A stretch of DNA of 64,000 bases from Adiantum capillus-veneris (GCA_014529385.2 CM043970.1:62605496-62669495); one strand, 5' to 3'. Shown: positions 12,420-25,396, counted from the stretch's first letter. Notes: generated by a model from the letters alone, not told the origin. Numbers and translations are program-made.

Positions 12420-14590
12420 ATGCAAATTTAACCAAATAATAATTCATTCTTCTTCAACTTGACAAAACCTATGACCGTGTTTCATGGTCCTACATTGAAG
12501 ATGTCATGATGATTTAGGCTTTGGACCTTGAATGTCTTGGTGCACACACTAGGAACTAGTAGCTCCTTTTTAACAATAGAATTGTGGGAGCCTAAAGGAT
12601 TGAAAAGATAAATAAGAAAAAATGCCCACTTGTACCTCTTCTCTTCGCTATTGGTTATCATGCCTTGGATACCATGCTCAAGTCTAGTTGAAAGAAAGGA
12701 AAAATTCAAGGACTTTCTCTACCAGATAATAATCAACTCTATATAAAGCTATTTATAGATGACTCATTGATCTTTCTACAAGATCACCCTCAAATGATAA
12801 GGAAAATTTAGGAGATTGTGTAGAATTTTGCAATAGCTTCATGATCAAAAGGCAACATCAAGAAGTCTAGACTCATTTCACTTATAGAGAATGACTCTTT
12901 TAACCTTATGGAATGGTCTAGTGAAGTAGTCTCTAAAGGTATGATTTTTTGCCACCTTGGGTTAGGAATTAATGAGAAAGAAAGATTTCAATGGGTGATG
13001 AAAAAAATCAAAGGGAAGATGGGAGATAGTAGAGTAAAGTAATCAACTCATTCATGATGTCTTAGTTGTCCTTATTTCTCCAATCCTCAAAATGGCCAAA
13101 GGAAATTGGAAGAAGTTTTTGAAGCCTATCAAGTGATTTTTGTGGAAGAACTACACCGAGGAAAATTTACCTTGGTAGTGGGGAAAATGGGAGTGGGATA
13201 CTAGGCCTAAGGAGGAAGGGGGCATTGGATTACTTAACCTGACAGCTCATGTGAGGGCACGATGCTCCAAATTCATGGTAACACTAGCCAAGCAAGATCA
13301 AACCTAGACCTTGATGACATGGGATATGATGAAGAAGGTAAAGCTTTACTCCCAAGGGGGTCCATGGAAACATGCTGAGTTCCATGCCAAATCAATGGTA
13401 CCTCCATGGGCATGTGTAAAAGCTAGGAGCTAACATAGGAGAGTTTGTACAAAATGTATTAAAGTATTTGTAGCACTAGAATGGAGAGAATCAATCAAAT
13501 ATTTCAAAAACTTTGTCACTTTCTAAGCTTGATAGTGGCTAATTGGACATTTTTTGGAGGGAAATTGCCAGAAGAATCAATAATAAAGGAGTAATATATT
13601 TATAACAGTTATGTGATAGAAATAACTTTATCGGAAGGAAGAAAACCATTTGATTACACAATTCAACTTGAAAGGGAATGAAAGAATGTTGATTGGTAGA
13701 GTAGTTGAATGATTGAGAAGTATTGCATGGCCGATCAATGAATCAGAACTAGACTGGAGGGCCTGGCATTGGCTGGTTGAGGAAAAATTTTCCCTACCAC
13801 AAAAAAAAGAAATGTATATCAAACTAATGTACAAAGAAAAATGATTTTCACCTCTCAATAATAGTGGCATCTATAGTGGTCCACGAGGCAAAATGGCGAT
13901 AGTCCTTTTAAATATTTGGGATCCCAAATGGCCAGATATCATAAAGACATTTCTTTGGAAGGTGTTACTAGGTGGGACCGTACCAACTAGGAACAAGATG
14001 AAGGCTATAGAAGATCCTGTCCATCTATTCAAGGACTACCCATCCATGAGGGGTTTGCAGGGAAAGTTTGTAAATAGATACAAAGGACATAAAAAATCTT
14101 GTTTCTAAAAACCAATCTAATAGTAGGAGGTAAAGCAAATTTAAGCCAAGATACTCTGGCTTACATACAAATTGTTCGGTTCTACTTTTTACAAAACATA
14201 TGGAAGGCAAGAAACGTCAAATTTTTTGATGGAATCTGTGCATGAAACATGTTTGAAGAAATCACTAAAGAAAGCAATAAATTGCTCTTTACAATAGGAG
14301 CAAGAAGAATTTGGATGGGCAACAACAATCAAAACAATGGAGTTCCTCAAGGAATTAAAGGGAATATAGAGGAGGTAAACAACTCCCAGTCAAAATGCAA
14401 AAATCCCTAGGAGAGGTGGCACCTTGTGTATGTAGCATATCCTCATCTGGGGTTAGATTTCTTCAAGTTGACTAAAAAGAACTTGCTTTGCACTAATTGG
14501 ACCCTCAAGGCACAAGAAGTGCTTGAGGTTTGGCGTACGTTCTTCACAATGTTAATATATAATAACACCACTCACAATTGTGAATGAAGA
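12420..14590 (+). mobile_element. LINE retrotransposon relic 1 (RT and C-terminal region)
   Basis: Broken plus-strand frames follow plant L1-type ORF2 order. They show FLLQLDKTYDRVSWSYIEDV (RT), then CPLVPLLFAIG, then LFIDDSLIFLQ in place of FADD, then KSRLISL. Next are the post-RT blocks WDTRPKEEGGIGLLNLTAH, and then FLWKVLLGGTVPTRNKMKAI of the zinc-binding RVT-associated region near 13940. A C-terminal IWKARNVKFFDG lies near 14200. Stops and frameshifts are frequent, and no 5' ORF1 or endonuclease is seen, so it is a 5'-truncated dead copy. It resembles relic 2 downstream in the same motifs. Confidence 0.8.
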
Positions 14591-15730
14591 AAAATAAAAG
14601 ACTAAAAGACTCCCATGATCACAAATGATTTTGATGGTCATTAGACTTGTAGGTGAATTATGGTGACCATGGCTTATGTTATTGGCCAGTCTCTAGCCTA
14701 TTTGGTTTAGGGAGAGATCCCGGAGGGAGATCTCCTAGATGCGGTCCTAGAGATGCTAAGACCTAGGCTTTTATCCATTAACTTAGAAAATATTACTGCT
14801 TCATTGAATTGCATTATGTAGAATCCTTTTTCTAGATACTAAATGAACTCTATAGATCCATCGTAATTTGAGACACTTGGACCATACAACTAGTTGATTA
14901 GTCTTTACTTGGCTGGCACCGACCCATAAAGACAAGGACTAGGGACAAATTGTCCAGCTTTGTAAGCTACTTCTTAATCAATGCAGGGGGGGGGGACTAC
15001 CATAGTATATACATTCTCAATTTCCACCCTCTGTTATAAATTATTTTTTTGGAATTGAAGAGCCCTATCTCCGCAAGCCATGTCTTTGATTTGGGAAGAC
15101 GTAGGCACCTTACCAACAAGTGCTCTCTTATTTGATCCCATTTCACTCTTTTGCAATCTCTTTTTGGAGTGCTACAATTTCTCTTTCTAGTTTAGCCTCC
15201 TGCAGCTCCCACAATTCTTCTAGGTTCTTGAAAGGGTCATCTAGTGCCATCTCCATTTCTCCTACTTTGTATATTGAGTCCCATGACCCTTTGACCCCCT
15301 TTTTCTAATTTATTGTTAGCTAGCATTTTTGTGTTTGTAGCCTTGCTGATAGCCACCACGAGAGCATCCATCTCAATAGCCCATTTCAATTCTAATCTTT
15401 TGATTCCTTCAATTGGGCATGATAGAGGAGGTGTTATGTTCACATCTCCTACTATCTTGGTAGCTATCTTGCTAGACCCCTGTTCTACCTGACATGATGG
15501 CACTATTGTAGCATGTGCACCTGGCACTTAGCCCAAACTGTTGGTTTGTACAGAGACAACTTGATGAGTAGTCTTGGACATGGGGGGTGCCGAAATTGTG
15601 ACAATCTCCCACCAACATGGCTTCATCAAAGGAAGGTCTATATACAACTTATTGTAGCTATGGTTGACATCAAATATATAGACCTTTCCAAGCACAAATG
15701 CGATTGGTGGGAGGATTGAAACTTAGGAGA
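14591..15730. other. Unassigned region between the LINE relics
   Basis: No recognisable gene. A run of nine or more G lies near 14987-14995. A 96-codon minus-strand frame at 15237-15527 contains RRNGDGTR and ELKWAIEMDALVVAISKATN, and I could not assign it. Part of the region may be the poorly preserved 5' part of LINE relic 2. Confidence 0.3.
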
Positions 15731-17245
15731 CCTCTTAAACAAGGCTATCCACTCGCCCAATAAAAGGGTTGGCTATTGCAAGAAACAAGCAACTACTCGC
15801 TAAATTTTTTGCTTATGACTCTTTTCTCTTCCTTGAAGCTAACCCTCCAATGCTTAGAAAGTCTCTAGAGATTGTGAAAATTTTTTCCACAGCCTCAGGA
15901 TCCAAATGCAATATTGAGAAGTCAAGGTTAATATCTCTCACAAAAAAATGACTCTTTTGACCCGTCTGAATGGTTTGGCAAAGTTGTTAGTAGTAAGGGA
16001 AAATTTTTTCATCATCTAAGGCCCCTGCTAGGGTTTGGAATTATTGATAGTCAAAATTTCAATGGGTCATGAATAGAATTAGAAGTAAGATGGAAAGATG
16101 AAAGTATGTGCTTCTCCCCTTCCACAGCAGAGAAAGTCATTAATTCGTTCATGATCCCATACTTGTCTTTCTACTTGCCAATGCTTAAATTGGCCAAGTG
16201 CAACTGGAAGGAATTCCTCAAACCAAACAAAGGGTTTTGTGGAATACAACACAAAATATATGTTGCCTTGGCAATGGGGAAAATGGGAGAGGGTAGCTAG
16301 ACCCAGACTACAGGGAGGAGCTAGATTCCTTAACCCTGATATACATCCAAATTTGTCGTTTCACTAGAAAATCAAAGTTAAGCATGGATTATGATGGCTT
16401 GGGGTATGGTTGACAAGGTGAGGCCCTTCTCCAAAGGAGTCACATGTTGGAAACATGTGGAAGTCCATAACAAATTGTTGGCACCACGGGCATGTTTGAA
16501 GCTAGGAGGGGTACGAGTGAGCTAGTACACAAATGTATCCAAGAAGCCTCTTCACTAAAATGAAGAGAGACTATCAGATATTTTAATAACTCAATAAAAA
16601 ATGGGCCTCCTTGGTTTTCTAAGATTGGAGGAGGATTTATTAACAAATTTCGGAGAGAAGGAGCTAAAAAGCATAGCAACAAAGGAGCAAGCCATCTTGC
16701 ACATTTTTGGGATAAAACTTTCATAGTTGGAAGGAGGTTGACCAGATAGAATCACAATACAAGCTCAATGGAAATAAAAGGCTCTTGGTCTTAAGAGTGG
16801 AAAGCCTAGTAGTGGTCTAGCAATGCAGTGTTCACTGCCGCTCAAACAAAAGAAATATATTTGAATTTCATGTACAAAAAGGATTTTTTTTATTCACTTA
16901 AAAAGAAATGATAGTTGTAGTGGACGGAGGCCAAGTGGGTGATAGTCATAAGTAATATCTAGTGTCCTAGCTAGACTCACCTAATGAAAGTGTTCCTATG
17001 GAAGGTTGTTTGGGGTGCCATTCCAATTCAACAAAAATCCAAAGCCAAAGGGATTAGCATTGATTTATGCTCATGGTGTAAAGAAGCTATCAAAGACCCC
17101 TAGCAAGTTGTTGTCCACATTGGCCCAGCTGCTTGTGCATTTGGACATGGGAATCCTCACCATTGAACCCTGCATGGTCACTAGCCATAGCTCTTTGGTC
17201 ACTACTCTAGCCATTTGGGCAGCCATCTATTACTAGTGTTACAAC
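15731..17245 (+). mobile_element. LINE retrotransposon relic 2
   Basis: Plus-strand fragments show LAIARNKQLLAKFFAYDSFL (RT around the FADD motif, here FAYD), KSLEIVKIFSTASGSKCNIE, KSRLISL, then LPMLKLAKCNWKEFLKP and GNGENGRG-type text. Near 16985 comes FLWKVVWGAIPIQQKSKAKG followed by LCSWCKEAIKDP, the zinc-binding segment. The same order and wording as relic 1 identify one family. The active-site aspartate pair is altered and stops are frequent. A C-tract and an A-rich tract follow the relic. Confidence 0.75.
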
Positions 17246-17259
17246 CTACATGACATAAT

Positions 17260-17296
17260 CCCCCCCCCCCCCCCCCCCAAAAAAAAAACAAAAAAG
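17260..17296. repeat. Poly-C tract followed by an A-rich tract
   Basis: About 19 C followed by an A-rich run of about 18 bases. The A-run could be the remnant of the LINE poly(A) tail. Confidence 0.7.
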
Positions 17297-17299
17297 AGT

Positions 17300-18010
17300 T
17301 TTTGTCCTTGAGAAAAATTGGGAAAATTTCTTGGCTATTGCACTATGGGATTCCCAAGTTGTTGCTTACTCATCTAAGTCTATTCAATTAATTAGTACTT
17401 CTTTGCACAATTGATGATATGTTTGTCTATCTCAATAACCTAGAATCCTTTTTGATTCATGTGGTATCTTTGGAGGCTCTACCAAAATCTCTAGAGAAAC
17501 TATGTTCTCCAGCCGTGGATCAACTTCTTCAATTTACTCATGTGGAAGACAAGATGAACTTAAGAACTCTCCAATAACTCAAGTTTATATTCTATGTCTC
17601 CAATATTTTTAATGAATTCAAGGGACCACAATATCTAGGAGAAAGTTTGTCACATTTTCCTGTTTTCACGACTTTGCAAGAACCTATAAGAATACAAAGT
17701 CACCTTCTTCAAAAGTAACTTGCCTTCATCATCTATTAGCATACATCTTAACACAATGTTGTGTAATTTGTATGATTTCCTTTTTCTCTTTCAATATAAC
17801 ATTCATATCTTCAAGGAAATTCTTGATAGATTGAATCTTCTCCTTCTCTAGGCCTACAGCCATAGGAGATCTCGGCTGGAAACCATACATCAAAATACTT
17901 TTGAACTTCCTATCTCTAGCTGAAACTATATCTACAGGTAATACATATAGCTTGTAGAGCTGCTCAATGAAGATTTTTGCCAACTTTGGCATTTTATCCA
18001 TTTTCTTGAT
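17300..18010 (-). mobile_element. Ty3/gypsy integrase relic with chromodomain-like end
   Basis: Minus-strand reading gives FIEQLYKLYVLPVDIVSARD (integrase core around the second Asp). It then jumps to YGFQPRSPMAVG and EKEKIQSIKNFLEDMN, which lie near the integrase C-terminus, so the part holding the last catalytic residue is deleted. Further downstream are VTFEEGDFVFL and an end like ATTWES, resembling the chromodomain tail of chromoviruses. Many stops are present. Confidence 0.65.
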
Positions 18011-18059
18011 CGAAATAAACTTGGGTCATGTAGGTGCATTTGCCACCACATTAGATTTC

Positions 18060-18797
18060 TCTTTGGTAATGTATCTGAAGTGCAAACTCTTGTAGGATCT
18101 CCATCCTCCAAAATTTTCTACCTTTTAGTTCATTCTAAATTAAAAGCCATTTAAAAATTTCGTAATCCATGTGAACATCTTTCTTCATGTGTCCCTTCCT
18201 ATGGCAATATTAGCACTTGATATCATGCATGAATTATTAGAATTATTGTGAAAAATCTTGCGATTGCACTTGGCATGATCGAGAGTGCAATTTCTCTATC
18301 TATGAGAGTAAGCAACATAAGCATCACTATGTTTCGCCTTTGTAAGAAAACTATCAATAATATCATTATAGACTAGTTTGACATAAGATGCCAAGTCAAT
18401 TGACTAAAGAAAATTTTGAGCTCATTTAAATGTGATGATACATTGTCACCTTTCTTCATGCAAAGATTAACAAGTTTCTTCATACGATAAACCTTGTTAC
18501 TAGAAATCTTCTTCTCATAAGTGTTACATAACTTTTGCCATAGATCATCAGTAGTGGCTTCACCAACAATCGTAAAGAACACTGACTTTGCAAGGTGTAA
18601 ATAGATGGTAGACCTTACATTTATATCAAGAAACCTCTACATGGTCTATATGTAATCATCATCCTCTTTGTTTTCAAATAATGGTGCTATTGCCTTTCAA
18701 AATCAACACATGATGGATTTGTTCTTTCTAGATATTGAAGTTTGTGTCATCAAACTTTTGGATATTGTAGATATCCTTTTCATAAGACAAGGCCATA
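18060..18797 (-). mobile_element. Ty1/copia gag relic
   Basis: The frame opens MALSYEKDIYN and IQKFDDTNFN (typical copia gag start). It continues with a UBN2-type block (GEATTDDLWQKLCNTYEKK, YRMKKLVNLCMKKGDNVSSH) and a CCHC knuckle CYYCHRKGHMKKD near 18200. Stops interrupt it. It joins the gypsy integrase relic at about 18010-18060, so two unrelated retroelement fragments are fused there. Its upstream part was separated by solo LTR C inserted at 18803. Confidence 0.7.
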
Positions 18798-19033
18798 AAT
18801 ACTAATAGCTGTTTTTTGGCTATCCAAATTTCCACAGTGAGCTTCCTTACCCTACGAAAATCACCCAAACACAGTGTCTATCCCTACCATTTCATTGTAT
18901 ATAGGCGTGTGTGAGTTAGGGACTTTTCTCATATCTTCTTAAAATCCTCAACTAGCTATTCATTGGGCTAGTTGAGCCAAAACTATAAATAAAATTAAAA
19001 TATATTATCTCATTGTATATAGGGACTAGATAG

Positions 19034-21641
19034 TGATAGCCGTTTTTCGGCTTTCCATAATTGACATAGTAAGCTACCTCACCCTATCAAATCACTCAAA
19101 CATTTTGGTTATCCCTACCATTTCACTGTACATAGGCGTGTGTGAGTTAGGGGACTTTTCTCATATCTTCTTAAAAACCCTTAATTAGCTAGTCACTGGG
19201 CTAGTTGAGCCAAAAAAAATAAAAAAATAAAAAATATAAGTATATTATGGCCCATTTGTGTGTAAATATTTTATTATATATAGGGCCTAAATAAAATGAT
19301 TTTTCATAATTATTTTGGTATTTATTTAAATATTTATACTTAGGTGTGTGTTATTTATGTACATTGACTCATCATTACCATATTTTTTCTTACCATTTTG
19401 CATACTCTTTATTCCATATAAAAATAATTTCATGCAAGCTTCTCTTATTTTTGGTGTAACTCCATCCCAATAAAAATCCAAAAAAACTAGTTTTATTTAT
19501 GTGTATATTTTTTCACTATTGTGATTTTTTCCTTCCTACACCTATTCTCTATTACTCTCATAAATTAGAACACCAAAAATATTCATCTTTTTATGGTAGA
19601 CTTATAATGAGAGAGATTTATTTTGACCCCTTTATATTTTTTCCACCTATATTATTTATATCTGACATGTACATAATTTTTTAGACCCCTAAATATTTGA
19701 TTTTCTTAGTTGACTATTCATTTATATCATGATCTCAATAATATCTTCAATTATACACCTACCAACTAAGGTCAAGGGTATGTGGAATGCATGCATGCAC
19801 CATGGGGAGCTCACTCTTGGAGGTATTCAAAAGAATCATCCAAAGAAGGACCTCACGAGGACCTTGTGCAGTGGAAAAAAAAGTCAGCTTTGCTGAATTT
19901 TTAAAGATCACATGCTCCTCGAATTTGGAAAGGTGATACAATCAAAAGTTGTAGCTCGTGAGCTGAACTTTCACCTCCAATTTTTTCATATTTTTTTGAG
20001 CTACGAGCTGTGAGCTATGATTTTATTGGTGGACCCCAGTTTGCCCATGCTATGCAGCCACACTCCCTCTTCCACTTTATCAGTTTCCTCTTTCACACAC
20101 ACTCCTCCCACTCCTTCCCACTCCCAAACCTGCAACTCCCATGTCCTAATTCACCCTCTTCACCATTGCCACATCTCTCACACCTCCATAGACTTCATCC
20201 TCCATTTCTACACCCTATGTGTCCCCCTTTCTCTCTACATATATGTCCATATTACCATACTCTCTTCAACTTTGTAAAGAACTTCAAAAAATCAGCAAAA
20301 ATCCAAAGATAACCTCTGCAAATGAAGGCTTTTATCATGAATTTTCCACGGTTTGAAATAACATAGCTTCATCGACACGCGCTGCTTCGCCATGCTGACT
20401 GCTTCTTCTTCTGGTGCTGTAAAGAGATGAATGTCAACTTCTCCAAAGCTTCAAACTCTCTTTACAAGCTCATCCCTTCTCTAACTTTTCTCATCATATA
20501 TCTCACCATTTGGTGAATGATTTTGTAAATATTTTGTAGTGATAATTACTAACTACTAACCACTAATCTTATTGTAAAATGCACCCTCTACTAGAGTAGG
20601 CACTCCCAAATTATTCACTCAATCCTCTCTCCTTTCATCCTCAATAATTCTCTTCCCTTGAGCCCACATCCATGTGACTCAAAGGACAAGAGAGACCCAC
20701 CCTCATTAAAAAAATATATATATATATATATATATATGCATAATCTTTTATTCCTTCAAATAAACTTGATTAGGCCTAATCCAAACCGGGGCTTCTAAAA
20801 CCTATAAATAGAGCCCTTCTCTCCCTTGTAAATCATCCCATGATCACACTACACCACACCATTCTCAACACATAACACACCACTCTTCAAGCCTAGTTGT
20901 GTAGAGTGTGTGCATCGTGAGTGCTCTATTCCATCATTACACATAGGTGCATGGAGAAGCTTGAAGTTAGTTATGCCATCTAGAGGAGTGGAGTGATACT
21001 ATACGCTGCAATCACACTTGTAGCCTACTCTTGTCCATAAATAAGATTCATAGTTTTGGGTGCAGTTGTATGCTGCAACTACGACTCTTCTCTCCAAATT
21101 GACTTGATAAGTTGGCTCATCAGGTGGTTAAAGGTATATTGTCCTTGAAGTTTGTTGTGACATTTCATGCTTGGTGGTTTGAGGGCTTGTTGAATGGTTT
21201 GCCTAAAAGGTAAATTGTAAGAGGGTGCTCGGTGAGAGGGCTCCCGTGACCCTAAGACAATTTGTGTATTGGCAACAAGGTCATGTTTTCTGTTGTCTCT
21301 CTATTTCTCATCAAGCTTTGTGTGCATCTAGTCTTTAAGGCTAAGACTGAGTTGCTCAAGTTGATTTGTGCTCTTTACCTCTCTCTGGCATGGTGAATGT
21401 TTGTGTTTGGTGTGTGTGGCTATCTTGCATTCCCCTCTCTTTGTGATTTTGAGTACAAGGAGATATCACGTGTGTCCTAGTTTGCATCTACAACTAGGTG
21501 GTGCCCCTTTTCTTGTTTGGTTTCTGGCTGTTGGTTGTTGTTGTCTCTGATTGTGCTTGCCCCAGCCCCAATTGAGTAGCACGGGAGCCTCGAAGGGTGT
21601 TTAGAGGCTGCTCTTCTTGTTGCCCGCCCCGGACCGCCTCA
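19034..21641 (+). mobile_element. Solo LTR copy B, 2.61 kb, nested in copy C
   Basis: It begins TGATAGCCG and ends CGGACCGCCTCA. ATAG flanks both sides (19030-19033 and 21642-21645), a 4-bp target duplication like that of copy A. A TATA box lies at 20803-20810. The order of insertion is therefore copia element, then C, then B. A (TA)n tract lies at 20715-20737. Confidence 0.7.
20803..20810 (+). promoter_or_regulatory. TATA box of solo LTR B
   Basis: TATAAATA in the context AAAACCTATAAATAGAGCCC, conserved with copy A. The ~830 bp from here to the LTR end would be the transcribed R-U5 part if the TATA is used. Confidence 0.55.
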
Positions 21642-23845
21642 ATAGAAGGAATTTTCATAATTATTTTGGTATCTATTTTTAATTAAATATTTCTACCTAG
21701 GTGTGTGCTATTTGCCTATGTATGCTATGAACATTGACTCACCATTAACACAATTTTTTTTTCCTTTTGCATACTCTTTATTCCATATAGATACATGCTC
21801 ATGTAAGATTATCTTATTTTAGGTGTGAATCCACTCTAAGAAAAAAACTCAAAAAAATACCTTTCACCATCAGTGCCTTTCACTAAATTCCTATTTCCTA
21901 CTACAGGTATTCTTTCTTATCTCTTGTAAATAAATATACATCAACAAAAACAAATGAGAGACCTCCTCATTTGATTCCCCATGTTTTGATATATTTATTG
22001 TTTATATATATAGCTAACACTATTCTAGATTCCAAAAATTGATTATATATACTAGCCTGTTTTTTCCATCATATCCATATATTATATTCATGCATAATCC
22101 ACAAACATGCATATTTTTAAAACCCTAAGAATCTATTAGGTCATGCTCATGCAAGGAGGGACTTACCTTTGGAGCTTGATGAAAATTCAACAAAAGGGGG
22201 GCCACTGAAGACTTTTTGTGAAACAAATAGGCATTTTGGTAGGAGTTTCATATCCATCTCCACTAGGAATTTGAAGTGGAGGTTAAAAGAAAAAATGTGG
22301 ACCAAGAGGTGATTAATCACCTCAAAAGTTTTGATAGTTTTTGAAGCAGCCACCGGTGAGATAGAATTTTTTTCGTGGATCCCAATCTGCCCACTTTTCT
22401 CACAAGTAGCCCATAGTCTTCTCTCACCTCCTTTCCTACTTCCACTCACACTCACTCAAACTTGCAACTTCCATGGTTTTTTCTCACCCTCTTCAACATT
22501 AGCCTCCCCTCTCACACCATAGCTCTCTTTTGAAGCTCTACTTACATCCACCATCTTCATATCTCTCTCTATATTCCCATATTACAATTTTATTCTACCC
22601 TTTCAAGAATGCATAAAAATCACCAACCTAACCATACTTAATCTCTGGTAAATGGCGGTTTTATCAAAAAATCCCTCACTTCCTTTTTGGTGATTTAACT
22701 ATGGTGGCTGCATGAAAAGAAGAAGAAAAATGAATGATGGTCACTTTCGACAATCTACACACGGGTGAGTCCAAGATTCCTCAAGGATTCTAGTGATTGC
22801 TAACACTAATTGCTAACCCTTTCTTGTAAATTGCACTCACTCTACTCTACCTTGGACTACGCAACCTCACACAAAAATCACTCCTCTCTAGAATCTTCTC
22901 TATTTCACCTTAATAATTATCTCCTCTTGAGCCCACATCCATGTGACTCAAGAGACAAGAGAGCCCCACTCTCATTAAAAAAATCATAAACATGGATTTC
23001 TATGTAAATGTTGATGAGGAGATAATCCTAATAGGGACTCTTCTCACCTATAAATGGCATGATATCTACACTATTTCTTAGTACTTTGAGCTTACTATCC
23101 ACCATCTTAGTTGTAGGGAGAGTGAGTGAGCTCTCTATACATCACTACTTGTGGTGTATAGGAAAGTTTCTTTGAGCTAGTTGTAACATTGCAAGGGAGT
23201 GAGTCATTTGTAACTTCGAATCAAAATTATAACTACTCTTGCACATCAATTGAATCAATAATTTTGGTGCAATCACGGTTCAACACTCTCTTGAGTCTCT
23301 CCAATTCATGCTTGCAACCTCATCTTGTTTGGTTTAAGGTGACGTGTTCTCATTTTAAGATTCTTTTGTAGTATTTTCTTGTATGTGATTCAAGAGCTCT
23401 TGTGTTTGTTTTGTTGCTTGAGAAAACATTATAAGAGGGCTGTATGGTGAGAGGGTTCCCATAACCCTCTGTAGACTGCAACATCATCAAGCTTAAGTGT
23501 GTCTCTTCACTCTCCTCCAAGCTGTTTATACACCCGTGTCAGTCATTAAAATTGAAGCTAAATCCTTGCACAAAATTGTGTGCATCTGTGTATGTGTATG
23601 TGTGTGTATTTGTAGCATTGAGATTAGTTGTAGTGTACCCTTCCTTCTTGCTTTTATTGCTCAGGGATTCTCCTCCTTTGCGTCCTAGCTCGCTATATAA
23701 CTAGGTGGTGTCTCTTCATTTGTTGTGGATGTGGGTTTGTTGTTGTTTTTCTTGTTTGTATAGCCCCAGCCGTAATTGAGCAACATGGGAGCCTTGAGGG
23801 GTGTTTAGATGTTGCCTCTTTTGTTGCCCACCCCAGACCGCCTCA

Positions 23846-24847
23846 ATATCAACAATCAATTTTATGGTCAGAATACGAGAAAATCTCAGTCAAAATAGAG
23901 TGTATAGAACTGCCAAAACATTGACATTGCGCATATAGATTATCTCACTAAGCAAGTGTACTAAGTATGACCCAAGCTGATCAAATATGATTTTTCAACA
24001 TGGCATACAAATCATCTAACTCTCTCCATTCATAGCTTATAGGACAAGATCACAAAAGGGGTAACTCCATCTACCTATATCATCAAAGAAATGCCAATAT
24101 TTGAGAATATCATAGCTAAAAGAAAACATCACAATGATCATCTCAAAAGGATGCAAAGGTATCAATCAAACTGTCACATAATGCTAATAAGGCTCCACAA
24201 TGAGAATAAAAGGTAGTATTTGCAACTCAATGTACATGCCAGAAAGTTAATTTCTATGCTAGATGTATCGATATCTGCACATAAACATTCACCAATAAAA
24301 TGCAAGCACAACATATAACTCAATTAAAGTCAGCTCCTTGTGGGGAGTACAAGATCTCAAAAAGAGCACAATGCAATCAAAATTGTATAGTAGGCATCAC
24401 CTATGAGAAAACACATTTTCTCAATGCATCTCACAAAGCTATGTCCATTGTAACCCTGCTCTTGATGCTTGCACTACCTTGTAATAACTACTCCATCACT
24501 ACCTCTTATAGTAGAGCATTTGTGAAAGCATACACATCAAATTTGCATGCCAACTATAATTATAAACATGCCCAAAACTTGCATTTGGATGTGTATCAAT
24601 GCAAAGTCCATATCCAATACCAGTACTTGCATATACAAATACAAGCTATATCAGCTCTTAAAGAGCATCAGAATTCCATATGAATGTCCAAAATTGCAAA
24701 CTACACAATGCTCTACTATGTAGGAATCTAATTGTCATAGTTCTTATGATTGAAATCAATGTAGGTTGCTAAGGATATCAAGCTCTAAGCACACTATCGC
24801 CATATCCATGAGCTGCCATATGAGCTGCACCTACAAGATCCTCTCCA
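23846..24847 (-). other. Probable 5' leader of the minus-strand copia relic
   Basis: No coding sequence is recognised. Its position between a minus-strand primer-site-like sequence (24848-24869) and the copia gag start (18797, beyond the nested LTRs) suggests an untranslated leader. At about 1 kb it is long for copia. Confidence 0.35.
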
Positions 24848-24869
24848 CCATGCCTTTTTGTGATACCAA
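24848..24869 (-). other. Minus-strand primer-binding-site-like sequence
   Basis: The reverse complement reads TTGGTATCACAAAAAGGC. Its first part matches the initiator-tRNA-Met-complementary site (TGGTATCA...) of plant copia elements; the rest diverges. It abuts the LTR at 24871. Confidence 0.45.
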
Positions 24870-24870
24870 T

Positions 24871-25378
24871 TGTGAGTATCCATGTGCAAAAGTGTAATGG
24901 AATCGATATTTTACTATTTATTGCAGCTGGCAGGTGGAAAAGGCTTGATCCATCCAAGCCTATGCGAATGGATAGATATATTTTATGTACATTTTACTAT
25001 TCAAGTGCTCTTTTATAAGCTTTGACCATTTATGACGGGCCGACCAATTTGTACTCACTTTGACCATTCAAGAAATCTATAAAGTAAATACATGCAAGAG
25101 GGAAATTTTCACTCTTGCACGGGGAGAGATTGCACCCAGTGCTTGCGTTATTCTTGTCTCATCTCCACTCTTCTCTCTCATTGTATCGGCGTAGCACTCT
25201 GCTTGAGGAGATGCACCTGACACCAATACGTGCTCTCTGCTCTCTATCTCTCTATGCTCGTGTATGATTTGATTATATGCTTACAAGATTTGTCAAGTAT
25301 GCATATTTGTGGTGTTTTATTGTTTCTATCATGCTATTTGAGATATTTTGCAAGGCTACCGCACTCCCGTTTGTGACA
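24871..25378 (+). mobile_element. Copia-type LTR, 508 bp
   Basis: It begins TGTGAGTATCC and ends TTTGTGACA, then ATGATATCAGAGCCAAGG. The interior has a TATA-like CTTTTATAAGC near 25012 and a CA-rich downstream part, consistent with plus orientation. It is bounded by primer-site sequences facing opposite ways on its two sides. Confidence 0.6.
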
Positions 25379-25379
25379 A

Positions 25380-25396
25380 TGATATCAGAGCCAAGG
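25380..25396 (+). other. Plus-strand copia primer binding site
   Basis: TGATATCAGAGCCAAGG, one mismatch from the usual plant TGGTATCAGAGCCAAGG, complementary to the initiator tRNA-Met 3' end. A possible gag start (MDKGNQS, ATG at 25423) follows but stops after seven codons. Confidence 0.7.

Larger units (their letters stand above)
18803..23845 (+). mobile_element. Solo LTR copy C, split by nested copy B
   Basis: Copy C consists of 18803-19033 and 21642-23845, about 2.43 kb in total. The start is TAATAGCTG (mutated TG) and the end is CCAGACCGCCTCA. Joining the pieces across copy B gives a continuous match to the family, since the sequence after 21645 continues where 19033 stops relative to copy B. 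The flanks are ATAC and ATAT, a decayed 4-bp duplication. It sits inside the copia relic, between gag and leader. Confidence 0.65.
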
